NCBI RefSeq assembly: GCF_023746615.1
Contig: NZ_CP082275.1
Location: 1,054,001-1,118,000, forward strand
Origin: Grimontia kaedaensis
GTDB taxonomy: Bacteria; Pseudomonadota; Gammaproteobacteria; Enterobacterales; Vibrionaceae
Length of the DNA stretch: 64,000 bases
Reading direction: 5' to 3'
Position 1 is the stretch's first letter; each line of letters opens with the position of its first letter. Shown one piece after another: positions 9,221-17,345 of the stretch. Under the pieces are notes generated by a model. The model saw only the letters and a list, made by a program, of their open reading frames with translations, ran no database searches and was not told where the DNA came from. Position numbers and translations under genes: made by a program.

Positions 9221-10342
9221 GTGAATTTTGACATTGTAACTGAGCTATCCCAACTCGAACGTGTGTGTGAGAGAGCACGCCAAGTACCAGCAGTGATGCT
9301 GGATACCGAATTCGTTCGTACCCGCACACTCTATCCGCGCCTTGGTCTTATCCAGCTTTATGATGGCGAAACGCTGTCCTTGATTGACCCGATTGAGCTG
9401 GAAGACATGTCGCCGCTTTGGGCGTTACTGACGGACGAGTCGGTGGTAAAAGTGTTACACGCATGCAGCGAAGACCTGGAGGTCTTTCATCATCATGCGG
9501 GTGTGATGCCTACGCCAATGGTGGATACCCAAATAATGGCAGCATTCTTGGGTCATGGTCTGTCGACGGGCTTTGCAACACTGGTTGAAGAATATCTTGA
9601 GGTGACATTGGACAAAGGTGAGGCCAGAACGGATTGGTGTGCTCGCCCGTTGAGTGAAAAACAGCTCGAGTACGCTGCTGCCGATGTTTACTACCTTTTA
9701 CCACTCTATAATCTGCTTGCGAGACGCGTCACTGAAAAAGGCTGGGAAGAGGCGGTGAAGCAAGAATGTGCGCTGATGGTAAGCAAACGCGGTAAAACCC
9801 CGGATCCCGAAAAAGCCTACCTCGATATCAAAAATGCGTGGCAACTGCGCCCGAAACAACTGGCCGTGCTGCAAAAGCTCGCGAGCTGGCGACTAAGAGA
9901 AGCGCAGCGCCGGGACTTGGCGTTGAACTTCGTGGTGAAAGAGTTACACCTATGGAAAATGGCGCGTTTTAACATTCGTTCATTGGACAAGATGGTAGAT
10001 GAAGGCTTCGACCGATTTGAGATTGAACGCCATGGCAGCCGTCTGATTCGAATGGCGCAGGAGACAGACAAAACGCCTGTTGCTCATTATCCTGAAGAGA
10101 TTCAGCGTCTTGTCGATATGCCGGGCTACAAACAGGCAGTGAAAAACATCAAAGAACAAACCAACGCAGTTGCCGAGGAGCTGGGCATGGTGCCTGAATT
10201 CATCGGGTCGAAAAAGCAAATTCACCAGGTGCTTAAATGGGCGTGGATGAATGACCGGAATCCAGAAAAAGCACCAGATATTCTCTCGGGTTGGCGCAAG
10301 CCATATCTGGAAGAAAAAGTGTTGGCAGTTTTGGATAAATAG
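9221..10342 (+). CDS. rnd: Ribonuclease D
   Basis: A 3'-5' exoribonuclease that trims tRNA precursors and other small RNAs. The reading frame is open from 9134, but I start at GTG 9221 (VNFDIVTELSQLERV), because this aligns with E. coli Rnd (MNYQMITTDDAL), gives 373 aa against 375, and leaves out the fadD terminator. DEDD residues: LDTEFVRTRTLYP (Asp, Glu), HACSEDLEVF (Asp), and the last Asp within YAAADVYYLLPLY. Two HRDC domains follow (about 210-290 and 300-373). The ribosome-binding site GGATGA is weak. A terminator lies just downstream. Confidence 0.92.
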   Translation: MNFDIVTELSQLERVCERARQVPAVMLDTEFVRTRTLYPRLGLIQLYDGETLSLIDPIELEDMSPLWALLTDESVVKVLHACSEDLEVFHHHAGVMPTPMVDTQIMAAFLGHGLSTGFATLVEEYLEVTLDKGEARTDWCARPLSEKQLEYAAADVYYLLPLYNLLARRVTEKGWEEAVKQECALMVSKRGKTPDPEKAYLDIKNAWQLRPKQLAVLQKLASWRLREAQRRDLALNFVVKELHLWKMARFNIRSLDKMVDEGFDRFEIERHGSRLIRMAQETDKTPVAHYPEEIQRLVDMPGYKQAVKNIKEQTNAVAEELGMVPEFIGSKKQIHQVLKWAWMNDRNPEKAPDILSGWRKPYLEEKVLAVLDK

Positions 10343-10360
10343 TCAGAACGCAAAAATAAG

Positions 10361-10388
10361 AAAAACCGGCGAAATCGCCGGTTTTTTC
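10361..10388. terminator. Terminator between rnd and minE
   Basis: AAAAACCGGCGA (10361-10372) pairs with TCGCCGGTTTTT (10375-10386), with A- and T-tracts on each side, so it can work for both convergent genes. Confidence 0.85.
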
Positions 10389-10424
10389 ATTTATTCATCC
10401 CGAGAAGATCAGTAACTATGAAGG

Positions 10425-10685
10425 TTACTTGTCTTCTGGCAGGGTGACGTTGAGCTCGAGAACAGACAAATCGTCATCACGTTGCTCAAGTGCAACAGAA
10501 ACCTGTTCAGGAGAGATATCCACATACTTACGGATAACCTCAAGGATGTCTTGCTTCAGCTGGGGTAGGTACGTTGGCTCAGCACTCCCTGCGCTGCGCC
10601 GTTCTGCAACGATGATCTGCAGACGCTCTTTAGCAAGCGATGCGGACGTCTTCTTCTTTGGACGGAAAAACTCCAGCAATGCCAT
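10425..10685 (-). CDS. minE: Cell division topological specificity factor MinE
   Basis: Drives pole-to-pole MinD oscillation by triggering its ATPase. The 86 residues show the N-terminal amphipathic membrane helix (MALLEFFRPKK), the MinD-contact region KERLQIIVAERR (about 20-31) and the C-terminal topological specificity domain. It is the last gene of minCDE, with three bases between minD and minE. Confidence 0.95.
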   Translation of the reverse strand: MALLEFFRPKKKTSASLAKERLQIIVAERRSAGSAEPTYLPQLKQDILEVIRKYVDISPEQVSVALEQRDDDLSVLELNVTLPEDK

Positions 10686-10688
10686 TGG

Positions 10689-11501
10689 TTATCCTCCGAA
10701 CAGTCGCTTCAAAAAGCCTTTCTTCTCTTCCTCCAGGAAGCGGAAAGGACATTCGTCACCCAGCAAACGGGTAATGGCGTCGCTGTATGCCAGCCCTGCA
10801 TCAGACTCTTGATCCAGAATCACAGGTTCACCTTTATTCGACGCGTGCAACACAGAAGGGCTTTCTGGAATCACACTCAGTAGCGGTATGCGCAGAATTT
10901 CTTCGACGTCTGCGACGCTCAGCATCTCACCACGTGCAACGCGCGCTGGGTTGTAGCGGGTCAGCAGTAGGTGAGTTTTTACTGGTTCTTCGCCGTTCTC
11001 AGCGCGGCGAGATTTAGAATCCAGGATGCCCAGAATACGGTCTGAGTCGCGAACAGATGACACTTCAGGGTTGGTTGTGACGATGGCTTCATCGGCAAAG
11101 TAGAGCGCCATCAGTGCGCCAGCTTCGATACCTGCTGGAGAGTCACAGATAATGAAGTCGAAGTCCATCGCCTTCATATCTTCCAACACGCGGGCCACGC
11201 CTTCTTTGGTCAGGGCGTCTTTATCTCGGGTTTGGGAAGCGGGAAGTACAAACAGGTTTTCTACGCGCTTATCTTTGATCAATGCTTGGTGAAGGTTAGC
11301 TTCGCCGTTGATGACGTTAACAAAGTCATAAACCACGCGACGTTCGCAGCCCATGATGAGATCAAGGTTACGAAGACCAATATCAAAGTCGATAACAGCC
11401 GTTTTCTTTCCCGACAGCGCAAGGCCGGTAGCAATGGCAGCGCTTGAGGTGGTTTTACCCACGCCGCCTTTGCCAGAAGTTATTACGATAATTCGAGTCA
11501 T
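10689..11501 (-). CDS. minD: Septum-site determining ATPase MinD
   Basis: A membrane-bound ATPase that recruits MinC and is displaced by MinE. The 270 residues begin with the deviant Walker A GKGGVGKTT (signature Lys at residue 11, P-loop Lys at 16), carry Walker-B-like FDFIICDSPAG, and end with the amphipathic membrane-targeting helix KKGFLKRLFGG. The ribosome-binding site is AGGATTGAGGA. Middle gene of minCDE. Confidence 0.96.
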   Translation of the reverse strand: MTRIIVITSGKGGVGKTTSSAAIATGLALSGKKTAVIDFDIGLRNLDLIMGCERRVVYDFVNVINGEANLHQALIKDKRVENLFVLPASQTRDKDALTKEGVARVLEDMKAMDFDFIICDSPAGIEAGALMALYFADEAIVTTNPEVSSVRDSDRILGILDSKSRRAENGEEPVKTHLLLTRYNPARVARGEMLSVADVEEILRIPLLSVIPESPSVLHASNKGEPVILDQESDAGLAYSDAITRLLGDECPFRFLEEEKKGFLKRLFGG

Positions 11502-11520
11502 TCCTCAATCCTTTGGAAAG

Positions 11521-12186
11521 TTAGAGTGTGAGGTGTTCAATGTTTAATGAGTCGTCTTTCAGCGAGACTTTCACCGGACGGGCAGCGTACTGCTCCGGTA
11601 TGGTTTCGCTGAGCCAGTATGTGCCCGCAATGGAAAGCAGTTCGGATTGCAGGTTCTGGCAAAAAATGTGGGCTTCTTTTTGTCCGCTTGCGCCAGCAAT
11701 GGCACGGCCACGGAGCACGCCATAAATATGAATACTGCCATCAGCAATAATTTCCGCACCGGCACTGACATGGTTCAGCACGACCAAATCAGCATTCTTG
11801 GCGTAAACCTGCTGGCCGGAGCGAATCGGTGTTGTGATGACTTTTGTTGGTGTTTGAATAGGGTCGTTAACGCGTACTGCTTGTTTGGCGGGGTTCATTA
11901 CCGCCAATCCAGCGAGTTTTGCGGCTTCACGCACCTGATTTTGCTTGCAACCTGTGACTCCAACAACCAGCATGCCAGTCTTTTCGATGGTGGCTTTTAG
12001 CTGGAAAAAATCGGGTTGCGAGTGAAGCCTGGAGATATCAACGACAACAGGCGCGCCATCAAAAAAGGCCGGAGCCTGTCTCACTTTGTCAGACAGCACT
12101 TGCATTGCGCCATCCAAATCATCATCCATTAAATGGAGCACAGAAAGTGTAAATGAACTGCCTTTGAGTTCAGCATTTTTGGTCAT
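11521..12186 (-). CDS. minC: Septum-site inhibitor MinC
   Basis: Inhibits FtsZ assembly away from midcell when bound to MinD. The 221-aa protein has the two usual halves: an N-terminal FtsZ-binding domain (SSFTLSVLHLMDDD) and a C-terminal beta-helical MinD-binding domain with the glycine-rich HVSAGAEIIADGSIHIYGVLRGRAIAG type repeats (about 145-175). First gene of minCDE, with the promoter in the 273-base gap shared with ycgL. Confidence 0.95.
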   Translation of the reverse strand: MTKNAELKGSSFTLSVLHLMDDDLDGAMQVLSDKVRQAPAFFDGAPVVVDISRLHSQPDFFQLKATIEKTGMLVVGVTGCKQNQVREAAKLAGLAVMNPAKQAVRVNDPIQTPTKVITTPIRSGQQVYAKNADLVVLNHVSAGAEIIADGSIHIYGVLRGRAIAGASGQKEAHIFCQNLQSELLSIAGTYWLSETIPEQYAARPVKVSLKDDSLNIEHLTL

Positions 12187-12495
12187 TCGGGTAGTTATCC
12201 AGCTGGCACGGTATTGTTGGATTTGACAACACTAACGTGAAATTTCGTCACCCAATTTTTCCGATGGCGGACAAATTTAATTTGTGTGCCATTTTCAGGG
12301 GGAAGAAAGCGGGTTTCGTGCATTATCAGACAGTGTTCTGCATGGTATATTCATGGCATCTTTGCGGCAAGCGCCAACGCTGACTGTGCTGCTTTAATCG
12401 CCGATTTCATTGCGATTTTCTAAGCCATTTCTCTAAATTGGGAACAGCGCAAAAAACGTTTGCTGCAAACTGACATGAATAGTGAGAGGTACAAG

Positions 12496-12771
12496 GTGTA
12501 TTGCGCAATTTATAAGAGCACGAAAAAGGAATCGACCTATCTTTACGTAAGCCGTAAGGATGATTTTTCAGACGTGCCCGAACAATTGTTACAAAATTTC
12601 GGGAACCCGCAGTTCGTAATGATGGTCAACTTAGATAAACGTGACAAGCTGGCGATTGCTGATATCAATAAAGTACGTGAAAACCTTAAAAACGATGGAT
12701 TTTACCTGCAGTTGCCACCTGCACCGGATGCGGCGCTGCAGCATATTCGACAAAAAAACACCAAGTTATAA
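12496..12771 (+). CDS. ycgL: YcgL-family protein
   Basis: A small YcgL-domain protein of unknown biochemical role, usually beside minC as here. The frame is open from a TTG at 12460 and has an ATG at 12475, but I choose GTG 12496 (VYCAIYKSTKKESTYLYV, 91 aa). It aligns with the family N-terminus (E. coli MFCVIYRSSKRDQTYLYV) and follows GAGAGG with a six-base spacer. The family stretch GFYLQLPPAPD is near the end. The next gene's AAGGAG overlaps the stop, so the two are one transcript. Confidence 0.85.
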   Translation: MYCAIYKSTKKESTYLYVSRKDDFSDVPEQLLQNFGNPQFVMMVNLDKRDKLAIADINKVRENLKNDGFYLQLPPAPDAALQHIRQKNTKL

Positions 12772-12780
12772 AGGAGCGCT

Positions 12781-13758
12781 ATGCGTAAGGGATTAATCTC
12801 GATCCTCATTGGGGCTGCGTTATCTTTGTCTGCATCAGCACTAGCTGAAAAGCAGAGTTTTGACAGCTACGTTGAGGGTCTGAAAAAAGAGAGTGCAGAA
12901 AAGGGTTATGATGCTGCACTTATCGAAAGGGCGTTTAGTAATCTGACTTATCGCGAACGTGCGGTTAAAGCAGATAGAAATCAGCCCGAGAAACGTTTAA
13001 CTCTGGATGAGTATATTCCGCGCGCAGTTCCGGATTGGAAAGTCTCTCAGGCTCGCAAGTTGTACGACGAGCATTATGATGACCTAAAGCGCATTGGTGA
13101 AATATACGGCGTACAACCCCGATTTTTAGTTGCCTTGTGGGGCGTTGAAAGTAACTTTGGCAAATTCACCGGTAACTTTAACGTTATTGAAGCGCTATCA
13201 ACCATGGCCTATGACGGTAGACGAGAAGCGTTTTTTCGAGGTGAAGTTTTCTCTGCATTAACGATATTGCAGGAAGGGCACATAGACATTGATAAGATGA
13301 AAGGCTCATGGGCTGGCGCCATGGGTCAGTGCCAATTTATGCCGAGTTCTTTTATCTCTTTCGCAGCCGATGGTAATAACGACGGTAAGAAAGATATCTG
13401 GAATTCGAAGCCAGATGTGTTTGCCTCGTCCGCAAACTATTTAAAAAATGCGGGATGGGATGATGAATATACTTGGGGACGTCAAGTTATCACTCCTAAA
13501 AATCTCGATAGAGATTTGTCAGGTTTAAGTCAGGATAAAGCAAAAACTTTGGCGGAGTGGCAAGCACTTGGCGTACGACGTATGAATAATGCTTCACTGC
13601 CAGGTGTGGAAATAAAAGCCTGGTTAATTCAGCCTGATGATGAATATGGCCGCAGCTATCTGGTCTATGGCAATTATCAAAGCTTAATGAAGTGGAATCG
13701 CTCTCACTACTTTGCGCTGGCAGTAAGCCACTTGGCAGATCGTATTAAATTTGGCTGA
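12781..13758 (+). CDS. Periplasmic lytic murein transglycosylase, MltB-type (family 3)
   Basis: Cleaves the MurNAc-GlcNAc bond of peptidoglycan with anhydro ring formation. Of 325 residues, the first 22 are a signal peptide (cut after SASALA). The catalytic Glu is E123 in LWGVESNFGKFTGNFNVIEALSTMAYDGRR's opening part, with the supporting AGAMGQCQFMPSSF motif. There is no lipobox Cys, unlike MltB, so it is soluble or loosely bound. It follows ycgL by nine bases, an arrangement I also associate with vibrios. A hairpin terminator follows at 13779. Confidence 0.88.
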   Translation: MRKGLISILIGAALSLSASALAEKQSFDSYVEGLKKESAEKGYDAALIERAFSNLTYRERAVKADRNQPEKRLTLDEYIPRAVPDWKVSQARKLYDEHYDDLKRIGEIYGVQPRFLVALWGVESNFGKFTGNFNVIEALSTMAYDGRREAFFRGEVFSALTILQEGHIDIDKMKGSWAGAMGQCQFMPSSFISFAADGNNDGKKDIWNSKPDVFASSANYLKNAGWDDEYTWGRQVITPKNLDRDLSGLSQDKAKTLAEWQALGVRRMNNASLPGVEIKAWLIQPDDEYGRSYLVYGNYQSLMKWNRSHYFALAVSHLADRIKFG

Positions 13759-13778
13759 TAAGAGTACTAATTAGAAAG

Positions 13779-13801
13779 GTACGCATTTAGCGTGCTTTTT
13801 T
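13779..13801 (+). terminator. Terminator of the transglycosylase transcript
   Basis: GTACGC (13779-13784), loop ATTTA, GCGTGC (13790-13795) with one G-T pair, then six T. Confidence 0.6.
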
Positions 13802-13855
13802 GTATGTGGCATTCGTACTTCGATCTAAGATACGCACGGATTTGCCAACAGGCAT

Positions 13856-13884
13856 AAAAAAAGGAGCAATTTGCTCCTTTTTCA
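13856..13884. terminator. Bidirectional terminator next to hns
   Basis: AAAAAGGAGC, loop AATTT, GCTCCTTTTT (13858-13882). The reverse-strand reading ends the hns message. Confidence 0.8.
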
Positions 13885-13923
13885 TGATGATACTTTTCTA
13901 TCTTGGTATTAGACGTCGCCCGA

Positions 13924-14322
13924 TTAGATGAGGAAGTCTTCTACTTTACCGCCAGCATCAATTGCATCTTTGATTACTTTCGGTGTACGACCCTGACCAG
14001 TCCAAGTTTTTTCTGAACCGTCTACGTCAGTGTATTTGTATTTCGCTGGGCGCGCAGCACGCTTGGATTTAGGTTTGGTGCCACCAAGTGTTGCCAGAAG
14101 TTCTTCTGGATCAATACCGTCTTTAATCAGCATTTCACGGTATTTCTCAAGCTTCTCAACGCGCTCTTTTTCAGCTTCACGTGCTTCTGCTTCGGCTTCT
14201 TCACGCTCGCTAACTACTGCTTGCAGTTTTTCCAGAGCTTCTTGTAGTTGTTCCAGTGTAAGTTCACGCGCAACGGCACGAAGGCTGCGCAGGTTTAACA
14301 ATACTTTTAGTGCATCAGACAT
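13924..14322 (-). CDS. hns: Histone-like nucleoid-structuring protein H-NS
   Basis: An abundant DNA-bridging protein that silences AT-rich and foreign genes. The 132 residues show the N-terminal dimerisation helices (MSDALKVLLNLRSLRAVARE), a long charged coiled coil (about 40-70), and the C-terminal DNA-binding loop TWTGQGRTP (about 107-115), which is the H-NS consensus. About 420 bases of AT-rich DNA lie upstream, in keeping with the usual H-NS autoregulation. Confidence 0.95.
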   Translation of the reverse strand: MSDALKVLLNLRSLRAVARELTLEQLQEALEKLQAVVSEREEAEAEAREAEKERVEKLEKYREMLIKDGIDPEELLATLGGTKPKSKRAARPAKYKYTDVDGSEKTWTGQGRTPKVIKDAIDAGGKVEDFLI

Positions 14323-14740
14323 TATGCCAGTCCTATTCTCTCGTTATGTAATAATTTATTGCTTCACTAAGAGTAGCAAGAATAAATAATTCTTTGCAAT
14401 ATTTATAAAATAAACTTCGTGCTTATTAGATATCTATTTTAATTAAAGTGCAAATCTAATATTAACCCTCCCATTGATTTGATAGAAAATCCCTTCTTTT
14501 TCGGTAGGCTGTACAATAAATACGTCATACTTGTGTGAGTTTATGTGCGAAGAGAATAATGGAACTGTGAAATGTGGTTGGTTTGTAACCATCTTGAGTT
14601 AGATGTGTAAAAATTTTTATCTTTGTATTGCAAACAGACCAATGTCACATAAAATACGCTGGCTTTATGCTCAAACGGGCTTACTTTGTATGTGTATATC
14701 GGTGCAAAGACCGTCAATCGTGTAAAGTTGTTTGAGTTGA
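14323..14740. other. AT-rich non-coding region upstream of hns and of the riboswitch transcript
   Basis: No convincing gene. It should hold the hns promoter on the reverse strand and the transporter promoter on the forward strand. Its AT-rich blocks (14380-14480) are the kind of DNA H-NS binds. Confidence 0.5.
14628..14655 (+). promoter_or_regulatory. Candidate sigma-70 promoter for the lysine-riboswitch transcript
   Basis: TTGCAA (14628-14633), 16-base spacer, TAAAAT (14650-14655). Transcription would begin near 14662, about 80 bases before the aptamer. Confidence 0.35.
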
Positions 14741-15009
14741 TACACGTAGAGGTGCGCGGTTTATAAGTAGTTTGTCTTGGGGTGATGCCGATGAGGACAA
14801 ATGAAAGGAGATAGCGCCGAAGCAGAATGTCGCTTATCAAGAGACTCTGCTGGGGTTGTGACCGAATAGGCACAACACTGCCATAGTATTGGGATTTAAC
14901 TATGGAGCGCTACTGTAGGATTTAACGATGTGTATAACCGTTGTCTTCGTTCAGTCTGGTTTTCCATTTCTGCAGTAGATCTCCAACCGAATAGGTTGAT
15001 ATAGAGATC
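14741..15009 (+). ncRNA. Lysine riboswitch (L-box) controlling translation of the NhaC-family transporter
   Basis: Conserved L-box blocks occur in order: GTAGAGGTGCGCGG and AGTAG (from 14746), GAAAGGAGATAGCGCCGAAGC (14798 on), CTGGGGTTGTGACCG, GGCACAACACTGCCATAGT, and the last aptamer hairpin CCATAGT/ACTATGG (14881-14887 with 14899-14905). P1 pairs TACA-c-GTAG (14741-14749) with CTACTGTA (14910-14917). Downstream, GATCTCCAACC pairs with GGTTG..GAGATC (14978-15009) and buries the ribosome-binding site just before the ATG. An alternative helix, GGAG..CTACTG with CAGTAG..CTCC, would open it. Lysine binding therefore predicts translation OFF. No U-tract terminator is present. Confidence 0.88.
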
Positions 15010-16590
15010 ATGAATTTAGTCGATTTTTCTTCTTCTTCTCTTTCTTTGCTCCCCGCTGTGCTGGCGCTGGGACTCGCGATCGTGACCCGTCGTGTCTTAT
15101 TGTCACTAGGCTTGGGTATTTTTTCCGGCGCTTTTTTGCTCAATGACTTTTCAATTCCCAGCACTGCTTCTTATCTCGCCAACCTGATTAAGGGACTGTT
15201 TATTTCAGATGGCGGCGTTAACTCATGGAATATGAGCATTGTGGTTTTCCTTCTGTTGCTGGGGGCAATTACTGCATTATTGACGCTTTCTGGTGGTACA
15301 CGTGCATTTGCAGAATGGGCACAGAGCCGCGTGAAAAGTAAACGCGGCGCGAAACTGCTGGCAGCATTTCTGGGCGTATTTATCTTTGTTGATGATTACT
15401 TCAACAGCCTGGCTGTCGGTGCCATCAGTCGTCCGGTAACGGACCGTTTCCACGTCTCCCGTGCGAAACTGGCTTATATCCTCGACTCAACTGCAGCACC
15501 AATGTGTGTGATTATGCCGGCATCAAGCTGGGGTGCTTACATCATTACTGTGATTGGCGGCATTCTGGTCAGTCATGGGGTTACTGATTACAGCCCGCTA
15601 AGCGCATTCGCGCACATGATCCCAATGAACTTCTACGCCATTTTCGCACTGCTATTGGTCTTTGCTGTGGCTTGGTTCCAAATGGATGTGGGTCCGATGC
15701 GTCGCTTTGAATACCAAGCATCAACCGGCAGTCGTCTGGGTGATGAAGATAGTGGCCATGAGCCAATCGATGACGAACTTGGCATTGAAGAAAGCGAAAA
15801 AGGCCGAGTATCTGATTTGGTTGTGCCGATTATCGTCCTTATCGTGGCGACCATGTCATGGATGGTTTACTCCGGTTCACAGGCGCTGGAAGCCGACGGT
15901 AAATCATTCTCTGTGCTGGGTGCATTTGAGAACACAGATGTAGGCATGTCACTGCTTTATGGTGGTGCGATGGGCTTGCTATCAGCGCTGATCACTGTGG
16001 CGAAACAAGGCTTGGCGGTTTCCGATATCGCCCGAACCACATGGATTGGTGCGAAGTCTATGTTTGGTGCCATCCTGATCCTGTTCTTTGCATGGTCTAT
16101 CGGCAGTGTGATTGGTGACATGGCGACCGGCAAATTCCTGTCGACCCTGATTCAGGGCAATCTCCCAGTTCAATTACTCCCAGTGCTGCTGTTCCTTTTG
16201 TCAGCGGCGATGGCTTTCTCCACCGGCACGTCTTGGGGCACGTTCGGTATCATGCTGCCAATCGCGGGAGACCTTGCTGGTGCAACAGATATTGCGCTGA
16301 TGCTGCCTATGCTGTCCGCGGTTCTGGCGGGTGCGGTATTTGGTGACCACTGTTCTCCGATTTCAGATACCACCATTCTGTCTTCAACAGGTGCTCGCTG
16401 TGGCCACATCGACCACGTTGCGACTCAGTTACCTTATGCTTTGGCCGGTGCACTGATTGCAGCTGTGTCTTATTTGGTGCTGGGTTTCACGGATTCACTG
16501 AGTATTTCCCTGCTGGCAGGTATGTGCGTATTCGTCCTGGTGTGTGCGCTATTTGGCTGGATGTCACGTCGACCGGGTAAGCTGGCGTAG
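15010..16590 (+). CDS. NhaC-family Na+ antiporter, probable lysine transporter (LysW-type)
   Basis: A 526-aa integral inner-membrane protein with about a dozen hydrophobic segments and the family motif VDDYFNSLAVG (about 128-138), plus DSTAAPMCVIMPASSW and GDHCSPISDTTILSS in the transport core. By sequence it belongs to the NhaC Na+/H+ antiporter superfamily. The lysine riboswitch in its leader is stronger evidence of substrate than the family name, and riboswitch-linked NhaC proteins have been proposed as lysine transporters (LysW). A basic hydrophilic loop lies near residues 240-265. The gene is single, with its own terminator. Confidence 0.88.
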   Translation: MNLVDFSSSSLSLLPAVLALGLAIVTRRVLLSLGLGIFSGAFLLNDFSIPSTASYLANLIKGLFISDGGVNSWNMSIVVFLLLLGAITALLTLSGGTRAFAEWAQSRVKSKRGAKLLAAFLGVFIFVDDYFNSLAVGAISRPVTDRFHVSRAKLAYILDSTAAPMCVIMPASSWGAYIITVIGGILVSHGVTDYSPLSAFAHMIPMNFYAIFALLLVFAVAWFQMDVGPMRRFEYQASTGSRLGDEDSGHEPIDDELGIEESEKGRVSDLVVPIIVLIVATMSWMVYSGSQALEADGKSFSVLGAFENTDVGMSLLYGGAMGLLSALITVAKQGLAVSDIARTTWIGAKSMFGAILILFFAWSIGSVIGDMATGKFLSTLIQGNLPVQLLPVLLFLLSAAMAFSTGTSWGTFGIMLPIAGDLAGATDIALMLPMLSAVLAGAVFGDHCSPISDTTILSSTGARCGHIDHVATQLPYALAGALIAAVSYLVLGFTDSLSISLLAGMCVFVLVCALFGWMSRRPGKLA

Positions 16591-16600
16591 ACTACTCTCT

Positions 16601-16627
16601 GAGCCTCCGATTTCGGGGGCTTTTTTC
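16601..16627 (+). terminator. Terminator of the lysine-responsive transporter
   Basis: GAGCCTCCG, loop ATTT, CGGGGGC (16614-16620), then six T. One T-G pair in the stem. Confidence 0.8.
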
Positions 16628-16705
16628 TTGTAACGCGCTTTGCGCCGCTTTTACCGTTCCCCATTTTTCGGTAGCATTCGTCAGTCTTAATTTCGGGAGA
16701 ATTCC

Positions 16706-17284
16706 ATGGCCCAGCTGTACTTCTATTACTCTGCGATGAACGCAGGTAAATCCACCACGCTTTTGCAGTCTTCGTTTAACTATCAGGAACGCGGCATGAA
16801 CCCGCTGATTTTTACCGCTGCAATCGATGACCGTTATGGTGTGGGTAAAGTCAGTTCTCGAATTGGTCTTCAGGCCGAGGCCCAACTCTACTCTCCGAAA
16901 GACGATATCTACGCGGCTGTTTGCGATATCAATGCCAACAATAAGGTTGATTGCCTTCTGATTGATGAATGTCAGTTCCTGACCGAAAAGCAGGTTTATC
17001 AAATCACCGAAGTGGTCGATAAACTGCGTATTCCTGTGCTTTGTTATGGTCTACGTACCGACTTCCGTGGTGAGCTGTTTGAAGGGGCAAAATACCTGCT
17101 GGCATGGGCAGACAAACTGGTAGAACTGAAGACCATTTGTCACTGTGGCCGCAAAGCGAACATGGTGATCCGCACCGACGCTGAGGGCAATGCCATTGCT
17201 GATGGTGATCAAGTCGTGATTGGTGGTAACGACAGATACGTGTCGGTGTGTCGCGTACATTATAAAGAAGCGCTGGGTAAATAA
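16706..17284 (+). CDS. tdk: Thymidine kinase
   Basis: Phosphorylates thymidine to dTMP in the salvage pathway. The 192 residues contain the P-loop AMNAGKSTTLL (about 10-20), the Walker-B-like LLIDECQFL (about 84-92), the glycosylase-type lasso region, and four zinc ligands in CHCG (about 145-148) and a later CRVHY. Slightly shorter than E. coli Tdk (205), at the C-terminus only. Monocistronic, with a strong terminator. Confidence 0.95.
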   Translation: MAQLYFYYSAMNAGKSTTLLQSSFNYQERGMNPLIFTAAIDDRYGVGKVSSRIGLQAEAQLYSPKDDIYAAVCDINANNKVDCLLIDECQFLTEKQVYQITEVVDKLRIPVLCYGLRTDFRGELFEGAKYLLAWADKLVELKTICHCGRKANMVIRTDAEGNAIADGDQVVIGGNDRYVSVCRVHYKEALGK

Positions 17285-17303
17285 AATTTGTCGAAAATCG
17301 ATA

Positions 17304-17333
17304 AAAAATGCCGCTGAATTCAGCGGCATTTTT
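17304..17333. terminator. Terminator after tdk
   Basis: A perfect palindrome, AAAAATGCCGCTGAA/TTCAGCGGCATTTTT. Works in both directions, serving the moeA remnant on the other strand as well. Confidence 0.85.
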
Positions 17334-17345
17334 GGTTTGGTGGGC

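Noticed and set aside
14541..14873. A 110-codon frame on the reverse strand upstream of hns
   Set aside because: It overlaps the lysine riboswitch in antisense, has no ribosome-binding site and no recognisable content.
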